64,000 nt of DNA from Chiridota heheva (Eukaryota; Echinodermata; Holothuroidea; Apodida; Chiridotidae), in the NCBI GenBank assembly GCA_020152595.1, contig JAIGNY010001454.1, positions 1,276,001 to 1,340,000 of the forward strand, given 5' to 3'. This document shows positions 1 through 58,530 of the stretch, in pieces; positions within the stretch are counted from its first letter, which is position 1, and each line of letters starts with the position of its first letter. The notes beneath the pieces are model-generated. The model saw only the letters and a program-made list of their open reading frames with translations. It ran no database searches and was not told where the DNA came from. Made by a program: the position numbers and the translations under genes.

Positions 1-200
1 GCAGAATTCAAGCCCAGTGGTTAGGGTGTTGGTCTTGTACCCAAAACACTTGAGCAAGACACTTTATCCCACTTGCTCCAGTTTGCTCAGGTGTGAACTT
101 GAAGTGAATACCAGTTTCAGCTGGGGAGTTAACCTGTGAGGGACAGGTGTCCCCTCCAGGGGGTATAAGCCCTCGAAGCTTGATTGGATTTAACATACAT
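1..200 (+). repeat. SINE-like interspersed repeat, cut by the window edge
   Basis: The segment opens with a tRNA-promoter-like stretch (GCCCAGTGGTTAGGGTGTTG). A block reading TTGAGCAAGACACTTTATCC follows, then GGGGAGTTAACC. This layout of a tRNA-like head plus a 'gcaagacactttatcc' body is typical of SINE-like repeats in invertebrate genomes. It lies in an intron of the phosphatase gene. No tail or target duplication can be seen because the left edge is missing. The family name is not established. Confidence 0.45.
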
Positions 201-520
201 GCTTAAAGGTCACAAAAGTGATAACAAACGATGGAAAAGGTAGTCAGGATTCTGGTTCTGATCAAGATTTTTGGCAAGATTGAAAGGAAGCTGAAAAAAT
301 TGTAGAAGTTTGAGAAGTCAGTGCATCTGAAGTTTTATGCTTTATCTGTTAAAGTGGCGGAGGCATCACTCGTTGTTGAGTTCACAGTTGAAATTGTTGC
401 TTGATACCAATTTCCCTTTCAATAGATACTTACAGTAATTCAACAATGACTGGGAATTAACCTCAGTTTTGTTTCACTCATTCATTTCTTCTAATTTTGA
501 GAACCATTCTCTTTCTTTAG
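201..520 (+). other. intron sequence, no feature seen
   Basis: AT-rich intron DNA that ends in the pyrimidine-rich acceptor TTCTCTTTCTTTAG at 520. No repeat or conserved reading frame is visible. Confidence 0.6.
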
Positions 521-48507
<47,987 letters not shown>

Positions 48508-48516
48508 TTCAGAATC

Positions 48517-48603
48517 TATTGATGTTCATCAATCTTATTGATGTTCATCAATCTTATTGATGTTCATCAATCTTATTGATGTTCATTAAACTTATTGATG
48601 TGG
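48517..48603 (+). repeat. 19-bp tandem repeat of small hairpins in the 3' UTR
   Basis: About 4.5 units of TATTGATGTTCATCAATCT starting nine bases after the stop codon. Each unit holds the inverted repeat TTGATG-TT-CATCAA, so the transcript could form a row of small hairpins. Confidence 0.88.
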
Positions 48604-49354
48604 GTGAGAGCAGCGCATAAATGATCTTCTGATTTGATATTAGTAAAGTTGATCGCCATGAAAGCTTAACTTAGAAATCATCTGCTTGAATTAATATACT
48701 GCTTGGCAATCTGCCTAGTTTGGTTTGAGTTCAAAACTAGCTTTGGCTTAATTAATGAAAGTTGAAGGTGTGACCTTTGACCTACATGACGCTTCACTTG
48801 GTATCTAATGCTATGTCGTTATACTTGAAACTGTTCAAGTTATACTATGTCGTTATACTTGACTTCTCAAACAAACCATAACCAGTGCCTTCCTGGCTGA
48901 GATATTGTTTGATTTTTTAGAGGTCATTCTGTGATATCCTAACCTGAAATGCTTGAGGTTGTATTGCTATGAAAAGTACTTTGAAATTTGCAATCAAGGA
49001 AAAGGTGAAATGATCAGGTGATTCGTCACATGGTGGCTATCACCTCAGGTGTCCAAAGGTCTACAAATGTCTGCTGTACCTAAAGCAAACTGATTTTGCT
49101 CAGTGAAATGAATTAAATTATATAGATCCTTGTAGCTTCAGGGAGTATTATCAAATTGACCATCAAGACATGACATTTAGTCATTGTGTATATTTGACAA
49201 ATAGAGGTACTGTTATGTAAGTGTACATATTGATATATTTCTTAGTGTTTAATGCATAACTACTTGTCATTATTTTATGTAACAGATTCTATAGCACTTT
49301 TTGCATTTTAAAAATGAATACATGTCTGGCTTTGATTTTATTTTGTGGTTAGAT

Positions 49355-49459
49355 TTGCCAAGATTCACTGGTCGTCTCAATAGCAACACCCACATGTAGA
49401 TGCTATCTGCCAAGATTCACTGGTCGTCTCGATAGCAACATCAACATGTAGATGCTATC
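49355..49459 (+). repeat. 52-bp direct duplication
   Basis: TGCCAAGATTCACTGGTCGT through CATGTAGATGCTATC occurs twice (49356 and 49408) with a few differences. Confidence 0.85.
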
Positions 49460-50101
49460 ACATATAGTACGTTTAAGTTTAACAAGAAGTACAATTTATA
49501 CATCCTTGATAACAAATTTTGATTACATATCAATTTAATCACCTATGAAGTGTTACCCTGTTGAGTTACATAGTGTTAAATACCATCTGATGTCCAAAAC
49601 ACGAAATGAGGGTGAAATTTGTAAAATATGAGGAAGGTATGTAAAGATGATTTTACAGTACTGTAAGTGAAGAGACAAGCTATGCAGCAAAGACTGACAA
49701 AGAAGATGCAAGCGAAAGTCATGGTGTGATGTAGAGTCTGAAATGGAAGAAGACAATTTAACTGTCTGAAAGCAATGTTTTCATGATATGCAACTAGATT
49801 TTAAAACATGATTAACTAAATTTTGGCAAGGTTTGTGCCTAGCAGCTTTCATTTATAAGAGAAATTAGACCAATTGTAAACCTCAAGAAAGAAGGAATAG
49901 CTTACTGTAAAATGATGGGGTGGAAAGAAACTAGTTTGTTGTAGATGGAATGCACAGCTTCACCTTGAACGTTATCCACTTAAATCAACGGTTAGTTCTT
50001 TTCACTATTCTGTTTCTTCTCACTGGGACCAAATATAAAGGTAAATGTTTACGATATGAAAGTAAATGTTTGATTTTACAAGGTATTTTGAGTGCCAGTA
50101 A

Positions 50102-50919
50102 CTGCCCTTCCCCGTCTGCAGCACACTGAATGGGTCTGTGCCCTTCCCCGTCTGCAGCACACTGAATGGGTCTGTGCCCTTCCCCGTCTGCAGCACACTG
50201 AATGGGTCTGTGCCCTTCCCGTCTGCAGCACACTGAATGAGTCTGTGCCCTTCCCCGTCTGCAGCACACTAATTGGGTCTGTGCCCTTCCTAGTCTGCAG
50301 CACTCTGAATGGGTCTGTGCCCTTCCTAGTCTGCAGCACACTGAATGGGTCTGTGCCCTTCCTAGTCTGCAGCACACTGAATAATGGGTCTGTGCCCTTC
50401 CTAGTCTGCAGCACACTGAATGGGTCTGTGCCCTTCCCCGTCTGCAGCACACTGAATGGGTCTGTGCCCTTCCCCGTCTGCAGCACACTGAATGGGTCTG
50501 TGCCCTTCCCAGTCTGCAGCACACTAAATGGGTCTGTGCCCTTCCCCGTCTGCAGCACTCTGAATGGGTCTGTGCCCTTCCTAGTCTGCAGCACTCTGAA
50601 TGGGTCTGTGCCCTTCCCCGTCTGCAGCACTCTGAATGGGTCTGTGCCCTTCCTAGTCTGCAGCACACTGAATGGGTCTGTGCCCTTCCTAGTCTGCAGC
50701 ACACTGAATGGGTCTGTGCCCTTCCTAGTCTGCAGCACACTAAATGGGTCTGTGCCCTTCCTAGTCTGCAGCACACTAAATGGGTCTGTGCCCTTCCCAG
50801 TCTGCAGCACTCTGAATGGGTCTGTGCCCTTCCTAGTCTGCAGCACACTGAATGGGTCTGTGCCCTTCCTAGTCTGCAGCACTCTGAATGGGTCTGTGCC
50901 CTTCCCCGTCTGCAGCACT
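50102..50919 (+). repeat. 36-bp minisatellite in the 3' UTR (about 23 units)
   Basis: Unit CTGTGCCCTTCCCCGTCTGC plus AGCACACTGAATGGGT, with CCTAGTCTGCAG and CACTCTGAAT variants. Each unit contains a pyrimidine tract followed by CTGCAG. The 12-codon period gives long false frames on both strands. Confidence 0.94.
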
Positions 50920-52575
50920 TCTAGTATGCATGTTGATGAACACTGAATTTGTACACGTGTCTGCCATATCTGTAAATCGTGGCGAGATTTGGTGCTTTTC
51001 AAATTCTTGGTGTTTTACAATTGGTTACTGATGTGAATGCAATGAGGTCAATTGAACATGTTTGTATTTTGTCCTATCATTGATGTATATGTATCCAATC
51101 TGCATTTGATAAAATCCTCCATGCATGCATTTGTACATGTTTAATATCATCTGAGAATAATTATGTTGGAAAGCCACTCAACAAACAACCTCAATGGGAG
51201 TGGTCAAAGAGGTCCTGTCAATGTGACCTTATTAACGTGACCTTGTATTGTTAGACCTCTGCTGTTTGCATGCTAAGAATTCTCAGCAATCCAATGTAAA
51301 ATGTTCGTTACATCAATTTGTAGATTTGATCTTTAAATAAAACCCTGAAAATCAGCATGAGAACAAAGCAGTTATTACGTCTGTTTTTATTCAAATTCAA
51401 AAGGGATCTTATTTATTTATTTGAATGAAATGTCACTACAAGTCGTCATAAAATAAATCTGTTCTTACCAACTGTCAAATTATGTTTTAGATAAAACTAG
51501 GCTCAAGCTTTTTTGTAATGTAGTGGAACAATGTACAGTATGCAAGTCAGTACCAATATTCACAATGTGTTGTGGAAATTACTTCAGCAGAAATTTAGTT
51601 GCTTTGATTCCTGAGGTAATATGAACATTGCAAATTGTTCATTGTATATTTAAATGCACTGTATGCTTATTGAATGGTTGTAATAAATTAAGATATCTAA
51701 TGGAGGTTTTTATGTACCTTGTTTTTAAATATATTGTTTGGATACAAAATATTGTTTTTAGATTACCTAAATAACACATTTAAAACTATATATTGCTGTA
51801 GTTTTGATCTATGGATGGATTTTATTATTTATTCAGATATGTAGTGGAAATTATAATTTTGACAGGGTACAAAGTTTTTTGAATGGGGATACATGTGCAA
51901 ATGAGATAAGTATAAAAATGAAGAAATAGGTGATGTTACAGTGTTTATAAAACTGCTACTTTTTTAAGGCAGAAAGAATTATCATAGCGCAATTTCAGAC
52001 ATGCATTTAAACATTTAATCATGAGAAAGAAATAAGGCATACCAAATCATTAATGTATCAAAAGTGATTTTTTCATACTTTTTTGCAGTCAATTTAGGCA
52101 TTTAAATGATCCAAAAGTGTCCTAATTCTGTTTGTTTTGCCCAGAATGTTTAGAAACCATCTGCCATTGAGTCTGCTTCCTCTGCTCTTGAGTGGGCTGA
52201 AAAATTATGAAAATTGCATTTCGCAATGTTTGTGTAGAGGAGAAACTGATTATTTCCGAGTATTTGTGAAGTGTAACCCACCGTTCAGTTTGACATTCCA
52301 CCTTCTTCGTTAACATCCTTTTTTGTTGCCAAATTGATGATTTTTGTTTTTCAGTGTGTACAGTAATTTATTTCAGTTTATCACATGATTATATCCCCTC
52401 CATTTGACCAAGGTTATGTGACTTTATATGAAACTTTTTAGAGATGAATTACTTGAAGCCAAATTTGAAGCCTAAAATTACAGAAAATGCTGCAGTAACA
52501 AATAACAGTTTTAATCAGTGTGTAGTATAAGGGATTTTTAATTGTGATTGTAAGCCAACGAGCCATGTAATAAGT
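50920..52575 (+). other. AT-rich 3' flank of the phosphatase gene
   Basis: AT-rich, no coding signal. Candidate polyadenylation signals are noted separately. Confidence 0.5.
51336..51341 (+). promoter_or_regulatory. candidate polyadenylation signal AATAAA
   Basis: The first AATAAA found after the stop codon at 48507. Others are at 51452-51457, 51682-51687 and 53345-53350. Use of any is not shown by the sequence alone. Confidence 0.35.
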
Positions 52576-52979
52576 CATGCCACACGAGCCGTGTCACATG
52601 AGCCATGCGACATGGCTCATGTGGCATGGCTCATGTGGCATGGCTCATGAGCCATGTCGCATGAGCCATGCCACATGAGCCATGCCACATGAGCCATGTC
52701 ACATGAGCCATGCCACATGAGCCATGTCGCATGAGCCATGTCACATGAGCCATGCCACATGAGCCATGCCACATGAGCCATGTCGCATGAGCCATGTCAC
52801 ATGAGCCATGCCACATGAGCCATGTCGCATGAGCCATGCCACATGAGTTATGTCGCATGAGCCATGTCGCGTGAGCCATGCCACATGAGCTATGTCGCAT
52901 AAGCCATGTCGCATGAGCCATGCCGCATGAGCCATGCCGCATGAGCCATGCGGCATGAGCCATGTGGCATGAGCCATGT
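52576..52979 (+). repeat. 14-bp CATGAGCC tandem array with an inverted segment
   Basis: Units such as CCACATGAGCCATG and TCGCATGAGCCATG. Between about 52605 and 52647 the same unit runs in reverse (ATGGCTCATGTGGC), then flips at 52647/52648 (TGGCTCA then TGAGCCA). The centre is a near-perfect palindrome with arms of about 43 bp. Confidence 0.9.
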
Positions 52980-54400
52980 TTCCTGCTAGGGCTTTAGTGT
53001 GGAATGCTAAACATCACTTTTGCTGCTAGAATTCTGAGCTTTTTTGTGTTAAGAGGTGACAAACCAAAGTTTACAAAATAAATGAATCCAAGGTATAAAA
53101 AACAAGTTTTAAATTCATCTTAAGATCATGTTCCCTGTATACATACGGTTGTCTTTTATTATTAATTTTCTTTTATACATTCATAAATGTGTTATATCTT
53201 TGTTTTGATAATTTATGTCTCACTTTTAAGTTTTAAATCACATTTAATTTCTTGCCTTTTTTAAAATCCACTGAACCTCAAATATATGAAGGCTATGAAT
53301 GTTCAGTGTTTACTAGTTGTATGAATATGCTTTTATGATTTGAAAATAAAATGACATGGCACAAAACTAAAAGTATCACATTCTTTATTTTTGTATTATT
53401 TATTATATTTCTATCATAGCTTCAAATGTACAATATCATCTAGGATATGTATTTACAAGAATGGAACCACAGGTGCATAAGTATCAACTGCATAGCTATT
53501 TCCAATTTCTTATTAGACTAGCCTGTAACTGCGACATATCATATAAAACGAAATCATTGACAAGATTCATAAATCAAGATGGCACATTAACACACAAATT
53601 TTGAAAGATACACTGAGATATTGTTACTTTACAATACAGATTCATTAGTACTAAGTATTTGAAATACTATAGGACTGACTCGTTAGAACATCCTATGCGG
53701 CTTTTCTGTCCGTAAACTTCATAAGTATATTTTATTGTGGTTTAAATTACATAAATTAAAGCTTGAATGTAGTTGAAGCAGGGCCAAATTAAATGTGCCC
53801 TTTACCTACTAGTGATTAATTTTGTTGCACATCTATGACAATTCATGTTGATTAAATAGGGTGAGTTTGTAGGGTCAATGACCCTCTGACTCATCACTTG
53901 CACAGTATGATCTATATTTAGGCCAAACATTTATGGCAGCTTCCAAATACAAAGAAAGGAAAAGTGGATGAAATGAAAGCATGCAGCCCTTCTTTGACTT
54001 GACACACATATCTTTTTTCAAGGTATCATGTGACTCCTTTGACCCTTAACCAAGTGTTCCTGAGACTCCTTTGACCCTTAACCAAGTGTTCCAGAGAATC
54101 CCTTGTTATCCCTGTTTATGATTTTTGTGTATCTTCCACATTTGTTCATCAGCACAACAAGCATTGCCAAAATTATAGCTGAATCGGACATATTAAACAA
54201 AAAAATATATATATTTTCAATGCATTCCTCCCACAAATGTCATAACTCAAAACAAAAAAAATTGCAGATAAAGATAACCAGAACCAAAAGGTTTTGTGCT
54301 TCCGATGCTTTATTTTTTCATATGCTGATTGATTTGCTAGTTTTGTATTAACTGTCATGTCATAGCATATCATGAAAGAAATATTTGTTCCATATTTATT
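52980..54400. other. intergenic or UTR DNA between two convergent genes
   Basis: AT-rich, no coding signal. It includes a 32-bp direct duplication near 54030-54094 (GACTCCTTTGACCCTTAACC twice). TTTATT at 54395-54400 is a minus-strand AATAAA and could end the glycosyltransferase transcript. Confidence 0.45.
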
Positions 54401-54401
54401 C

Positions 54402-55540
54402 ATAAGCCACACCCACCATACAGATCAATAAAAAATGTTAACAACATTAGCATTTGCTCAATTAATTAACATTATCATAGCAAGTATGATGCAAAAATGG
54501 CCCTCATTTATCCTTTTTCAGGAATGTCAGTAAGCTCTGCCTACTCATTAATATTCATGACATCACTGCCACAACAGAACAAATGTATAGACTATAACAC
54601 ATCTGTGTACCAATATGGCATAAATCCGATATACCGTTGAGATATGGTGTTTACATCATTTAGCACTTTCACATTAACATACCATGCATATTAATGACAT
54701 CTGTTGGTAACAAGCATTTACACAATAACCAATATTATCATGCCCAGTGTGACGCAAAACGGACATACAGTTGCCCATTTATCACATTTTCAACTTGTCA
54801 CTTTAAGCCCCGCCCACTTATTAATTTGCATGACATCACCACCAAATACAATAGGGCACATTTGCAGATCATGGGCTATCTGTGTACGATAAAATCCAGT
54901 TCATTGGTTCTTGAAATATCGTGTTTACAAGTTTCTTGTGCGCAAAATAATATCAAGCCCCGCCCACTATGCATATCAATGAAAGTCAACGATTTTATAC
55001 AATGAACACGTACACAATAGCTCAAATCATTATTATAACAAATATGAACAAAACAAACATGTGATTATCAAAAAAATTAAGAGCATTTCACAATTTTTAT
55101 ATTAAGCCCCACCTACTGATTAATATGCATGACATCACCACCAAAACCAATAAGGCACAACTACAGACCAAGATCTGTGTACCAAATATGACATGAATCC
55201 AGTTTACCCTTCTTGAGCTACTGTGCCCACAAGCTCCTTTCAGTAAAATCCTATTAAGCCCCCCACTATGCATATTAACGTAATTCAACGTTTTAACACT
55301 GCAAACATGTACACACCAGTTAACACAATTAAACTACATATGAAACAAAACAGACATGTTATTGTTAAAATATGAACAATCAAGATTTTTACCTTAAGCC
55401 CGGCCTACTCATTAATGTTCATGGCAGCACTGTCAAAAGCAATAGGGTACATTTACGGACCATGGGCTCACATAGGACATAAATGCAGTGTATCGTTCTT
55501 GAGATATCGCACATATGAGCTTGCTGTCACAAACTCATAA
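54402..55540. repeat. about 290-bp diverged tandem repeat (about 4 units)
   Basis: Conserved block TAAGCCCCGCCCACTTATTA with ATGCATGACATCACCACC recurs near 54528, 54805, 55102 and 55393 (spacing 277, 297 and 291). A second block, CCCGCCCACTATGCATAT, lies between (54952, 55254). Shared text also includes ATCGTGTTTACA-like and AACAAAACAGACATG-like stretches. Units are old and diverged. Confidence 0.75.
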
Positions 55541-55610
55541 ATAAATACACACATGCATACACCCACACATACACACGCCAGCTTGACTGCATAGGTTCCA
55601 TATGCTGTTA

Positions 55611-55714
55611 GCAATGAGATATTTCATTGCAAAAATGGCATTTTTGCAATGAGATATTTCATTGCAAAAATGGCATTTTTGCAATGAAATAATTCATTGC
55701 AAAAATGGCATTTT
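55611..55714. repeat. 35-bp tandem repeat with hairpins, 3 units
   Basis: Units at 55611, 55646 and 55681 contain GCAATGAGATATTTCATTGC and AAAAATGGCATTTTT. The third unit has a 13-bp inverted repeat (TTTTTGCAATGAA and TTCATTGCAAAAA) about a 4-base loop. Confidence 0.9.
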
Positions 55715-55775
55715 GTCTCATTAATGAGAGAACATTTATCAGAAATGAATCTCCAAATGGAATCTGAAGTTAATT

Positions 55776-55868
55776 TCATCTACTGAAGTACCTGTACCAG
55801 GAGGCCAGTGTGTTTGGATGAATGCCCAGCTTGTACGCCTGAATGATAAAGAAATTGAGTCCAGTTAT
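55776..55868 (-). CDS. GT2 glycosyltransferase-like gene, last coding exon
   Basis: On the minus strand, after acceptor TTTCCTTACAG, 30 codons read ITGLNFFIIQAYKLGIHPNT and then LASWYRYFSR, followed by TGA at 55778-55776. 'LGIHPNTLASWYR' matches the 'LGVSPERLARWYR' type ending of family-2 glycosyltransferases of the TIGR04283 kind. It follows exon 57826-57921 in phase 0. Confidence 0.82.
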   Translation of the reverse strand: MTGLNFFIIQAYKLGIHPNTLASWYRYFSR

Positions 55869-56148
55869 CTGTAAGGAAATGGGATACACTGAGATGAGAA
55901 GCATGGTGGTTTATATGATATATCATACTTGCTTGATCTACATGCAGGAATGGTTTAAGAGACAAATTACAGGGCTTCCACATTTATGATCAAATTCCAT
56001 GACCACTTTGAACATTTCCTCCTAATGAAGGTGAAAACATCATGAGTGTAGCCAGGGGGGTCGACACAGTCATACGATTACCCCAAAATGTAAAACGGTC
56101 ATTTTAAAAAGTGTCCAGAAAATATGCTGAAAGGTCCAAATATCCCAG

Positions 56149-56161
56149 CCCCCCCCCCCCC
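56149..56161 (+). repeat. poly-C run (13)
   Basis: Thirteen consecutive C within the last glycosyltransferase intron. No function implied. Confidence 0.9.
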
Positions 56162-56210
56162 TCCACCATCCAAAAGGCTGGCTTCACCCTGAACATCCTT
56201 CACAGGATGA

Positions 56211-56503
56211 CAGCTACACAATGCAGCTGCACAATGCAGCTGCACAACTGCACAATGCAGCTGCACAATGCAGCTGTATAATGCAGCTGCACAATGCAGC
56301 TACACGATGCAGCTACACAATGCACAATGCAGCTACACAACGCTTAATGCAGCTACACAATGCACAATGCAGCTGCACAATGCACAATGCAGCTACACAA
56401 TGCAGCTGCACAATGCAGCTACACAATGCAGCTACACAATGCAGCTACACAATGCAGCTACACAATGCCGCTACCTGTGCAGCTACCTGTGCAGTTACCT
56501 GTG
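56211..56503 (+). repeat. 13-bp CAG-rich tandem repeat
   Basis: About 20 units of AATGCAGCTACAC or AATGCAGCTGCAC, with some partial AATGCACAATG units. The edges decay into GCAGCTACCTGT. It lies in the last intron of the glycosyltransferase gene. Confidence 0.92.
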
Positions 56504-56925
56504 ACACTAAAATCCTAGAATATCCCAGGGCCAATATTTCATGATTTTTCAGGCATTCAAACAACATTGATGATATTCTAGGACCCATGTGAATCTTATA
56601 TTACACTAGAACATGGGTAAGTTGTTTCTTTGATATATGGTGAAATTTGTGGACAAATAGCAACTGAGGGAATCAGAGAGGGTGGTTGCCTTCCTCAGAG
56701 CAGTTTAATATCATTGCACCCTGTTGGCCACTCCAATGGTCAATATACTCAAGCACAGGTTACATTAGAAAATGCAATGACAGAAAAATGGCCACACCCT
56801 CTATTAACGACAGAAAATGCATTTATAAATGCCCTACTAGAACTTAACCCTTAAAATAAACAATAACAATATTACATCCTTATAAAATGAAAACATTTCA
56901 ATTAGTTTGTGTCAGTTTTTGATGC
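56504..56925. other. intron sequence, no feature seen
   Basis: Unique DNA between two arrays in the glycosyltransferase intron. A short + strand frame has no recognisable domain. Confidence 0.5.
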
Positions 56926-57746
56926 ATGTAATCTGTAGTACTGCTGATGTAATTTGTAGTATTGCTGATGTAATCCGTAGTACTGCTGATGTAATCCGTA
57001 GTACTGCTGATGTAATCCGTAGTACTGCTGATGTAATCCGTAGTACTGCTGATGTAATCCGTAGTACTGCTGATGTAATCTGTAGTACTGCTGATGTAAT
57101 CTGTAGTACTGCTGATGTAATCCGTAGTACTGCTGATGTAATCCGTAGTACTGCTGATGTAATCCGTAGTACTGCTGATGTAATCCGTAGTACTGCTGAT
57201 GTAATCCGTAGTACTGCTGATGTAATCCGTAGTACTGCTGATGTAATCCGTAGTACTGCTGATGTAATCCGTAGTACTGCTGATGTAATCCGTAGTACTG
57301 CTGATGTAATCTGTAGTACTGCTGATGTAATCTGTAGTACTGCTGATGTAATCTGTAGTACTGCTGATGTAATCCGTAGTACTGCTGATGTAATCTGTAG
57401 TACTGCTGATGTAATCTGTAGTACTGCTGATGTAATCTGTAGTACTGCTGATGTAATCTGTAGTATTGCTGATGTAATCTGTAGTATTGCTGATGTAATC
57501 CCTAGTACTGCTGATGTAATCCGTAGTACTGCTGATGTAATCCGTAGTACTGCTGATGTAATCCGTACTACTGCTGATGTAATCTGTAGTACTGCTGATG
57601 TAATCCGTAGTACTGCTGATGTAATCTGTAGTACTGCTGATGTAATCCGTAGTACTGCTGATGTAATCTGTAGTACTGCTGATGTAATCTGTAGTACTGC
57701 TGATGTAATCTGTAGTATTGCTGATGTAATCTGTAGTACTGCTGAT
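56926..57746. repeat. 21-bp minisatellite (about 39 units)
   Basis: Unit GTACTGCTGATGTAATCCGT plus A, with CTGTAGTAC and TAGTATTGC variants. Highly uniform. It lies 80 bases inside the donor side of the last glycosyltransferase intron. The 7-codon period opens frames of 286 codons on both strands; these are artefacts. Confidence 0.96.
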
Positions 57747-57825
57747 AAACATGTACACTTGAGCTAAAACAGTACAAAGGGGTATTTAAAGCAAATACTG
57801 CGGAATCTGATTATGCTTCTCTTAC

Positions 57826-57921
57826 CCTCAAGTAGCCATGCTTCTGCCATCTGCGTGAAGAGGTTACTGCAAACGCTCCCTCAACAATCTTAATATGGCC
57901 CATAGTTTGTAAACTTTTCAC
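57826..57921 (-). CDS. GT2 glycosyltransferase-like gene, penultimate exon
   Basis: Minus strand, 96 nt, phase 0 at both ends, acceptor TTTTATTAG, donor GTAAGA. It encodes VKSLQTMGHIKIVEGAFAVT then SSRRWQKHGYLR. The SSRRW stretch is in the place of the (Q/R)xxRW motif of family-2 glycosyltransferases, which grips the nucleotide-sugar pyrophosphate. Confidence 0.87.
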
Positions 57922-58530
57922 CTAATAAAATGGAAGAATCACTGATCACACATCAAGTTTTGTGAAGTGAATTTCAATCTTTGCTGTTTCAATTACTATG
58001 ATACTAAAAATCACTTATGAAACTTGAGTTTCTCCCAATTTCTTAATTTTGTTTCAACAGCAGGCTGGTGGTTGTTGCATTAATTACAAGTTTTGCTGTA
58101 CTCAACATCTATTTTGCATAGGAAATGACATACATGAATGCTTACACCCTATCCTCAGTGGATGCACTCAGAGGATGAGACCAATAATGTTACTTTAAGA
58201 AATAAACTGCAATTGCGAGCCCATTGTTAAGTAATAACCGGCAAGCCAAAATAATTTGAAGAATAATGGGTGAGGCGAAGACAATGGGCAAGCAACAGCA
58301 GTTTATATCTATTCTATCACCAAATATGATAACAAACTTTGAAAAAATAAAGAAAATCTGATCAAATTCAGATAAAAAAACATGCAAAATTACATACACT
58401 GTACCGCACATGAATCAATTCAGCCTGTGACGACACAGAGAGAAAGATTGACGGTTTCTAATCCACCAATTTGTACTTTTGTCCAACAAACAAAACCTGA
58501 TTTCATAAAATTCATCAATTTAGAAATTAA
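57922..58530. other. intron of the glycosyltransferase gene, no feature seen
   Basis: AT-rich unique DNA before the minus-strand LINE. Short open frames have no domains. Confidence 0.5.

Larger units (their letters stand above)
48508..50101 (+). other. probable 3' UTR of the phosphatase gene
   Basis: No downstream exon is needed after the TGA. No AATAAA was found from 48508 to 51335, so the UTR probably runs through this stretch and the 36-bp array. It holds two short repeats listed separately (48517 and 49355). Confidence 0.5.

Noticed and set aside
50076-51002. 300-codon frames on both strands over the UTR array
   Set aside because: 36-bp period; both strands open; no homology.
56898-57767. 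286-codon frames on both strands (DYISSTT and DVIRSTA repeats)
   Set aside because: 21-bp period effect inside an intron.
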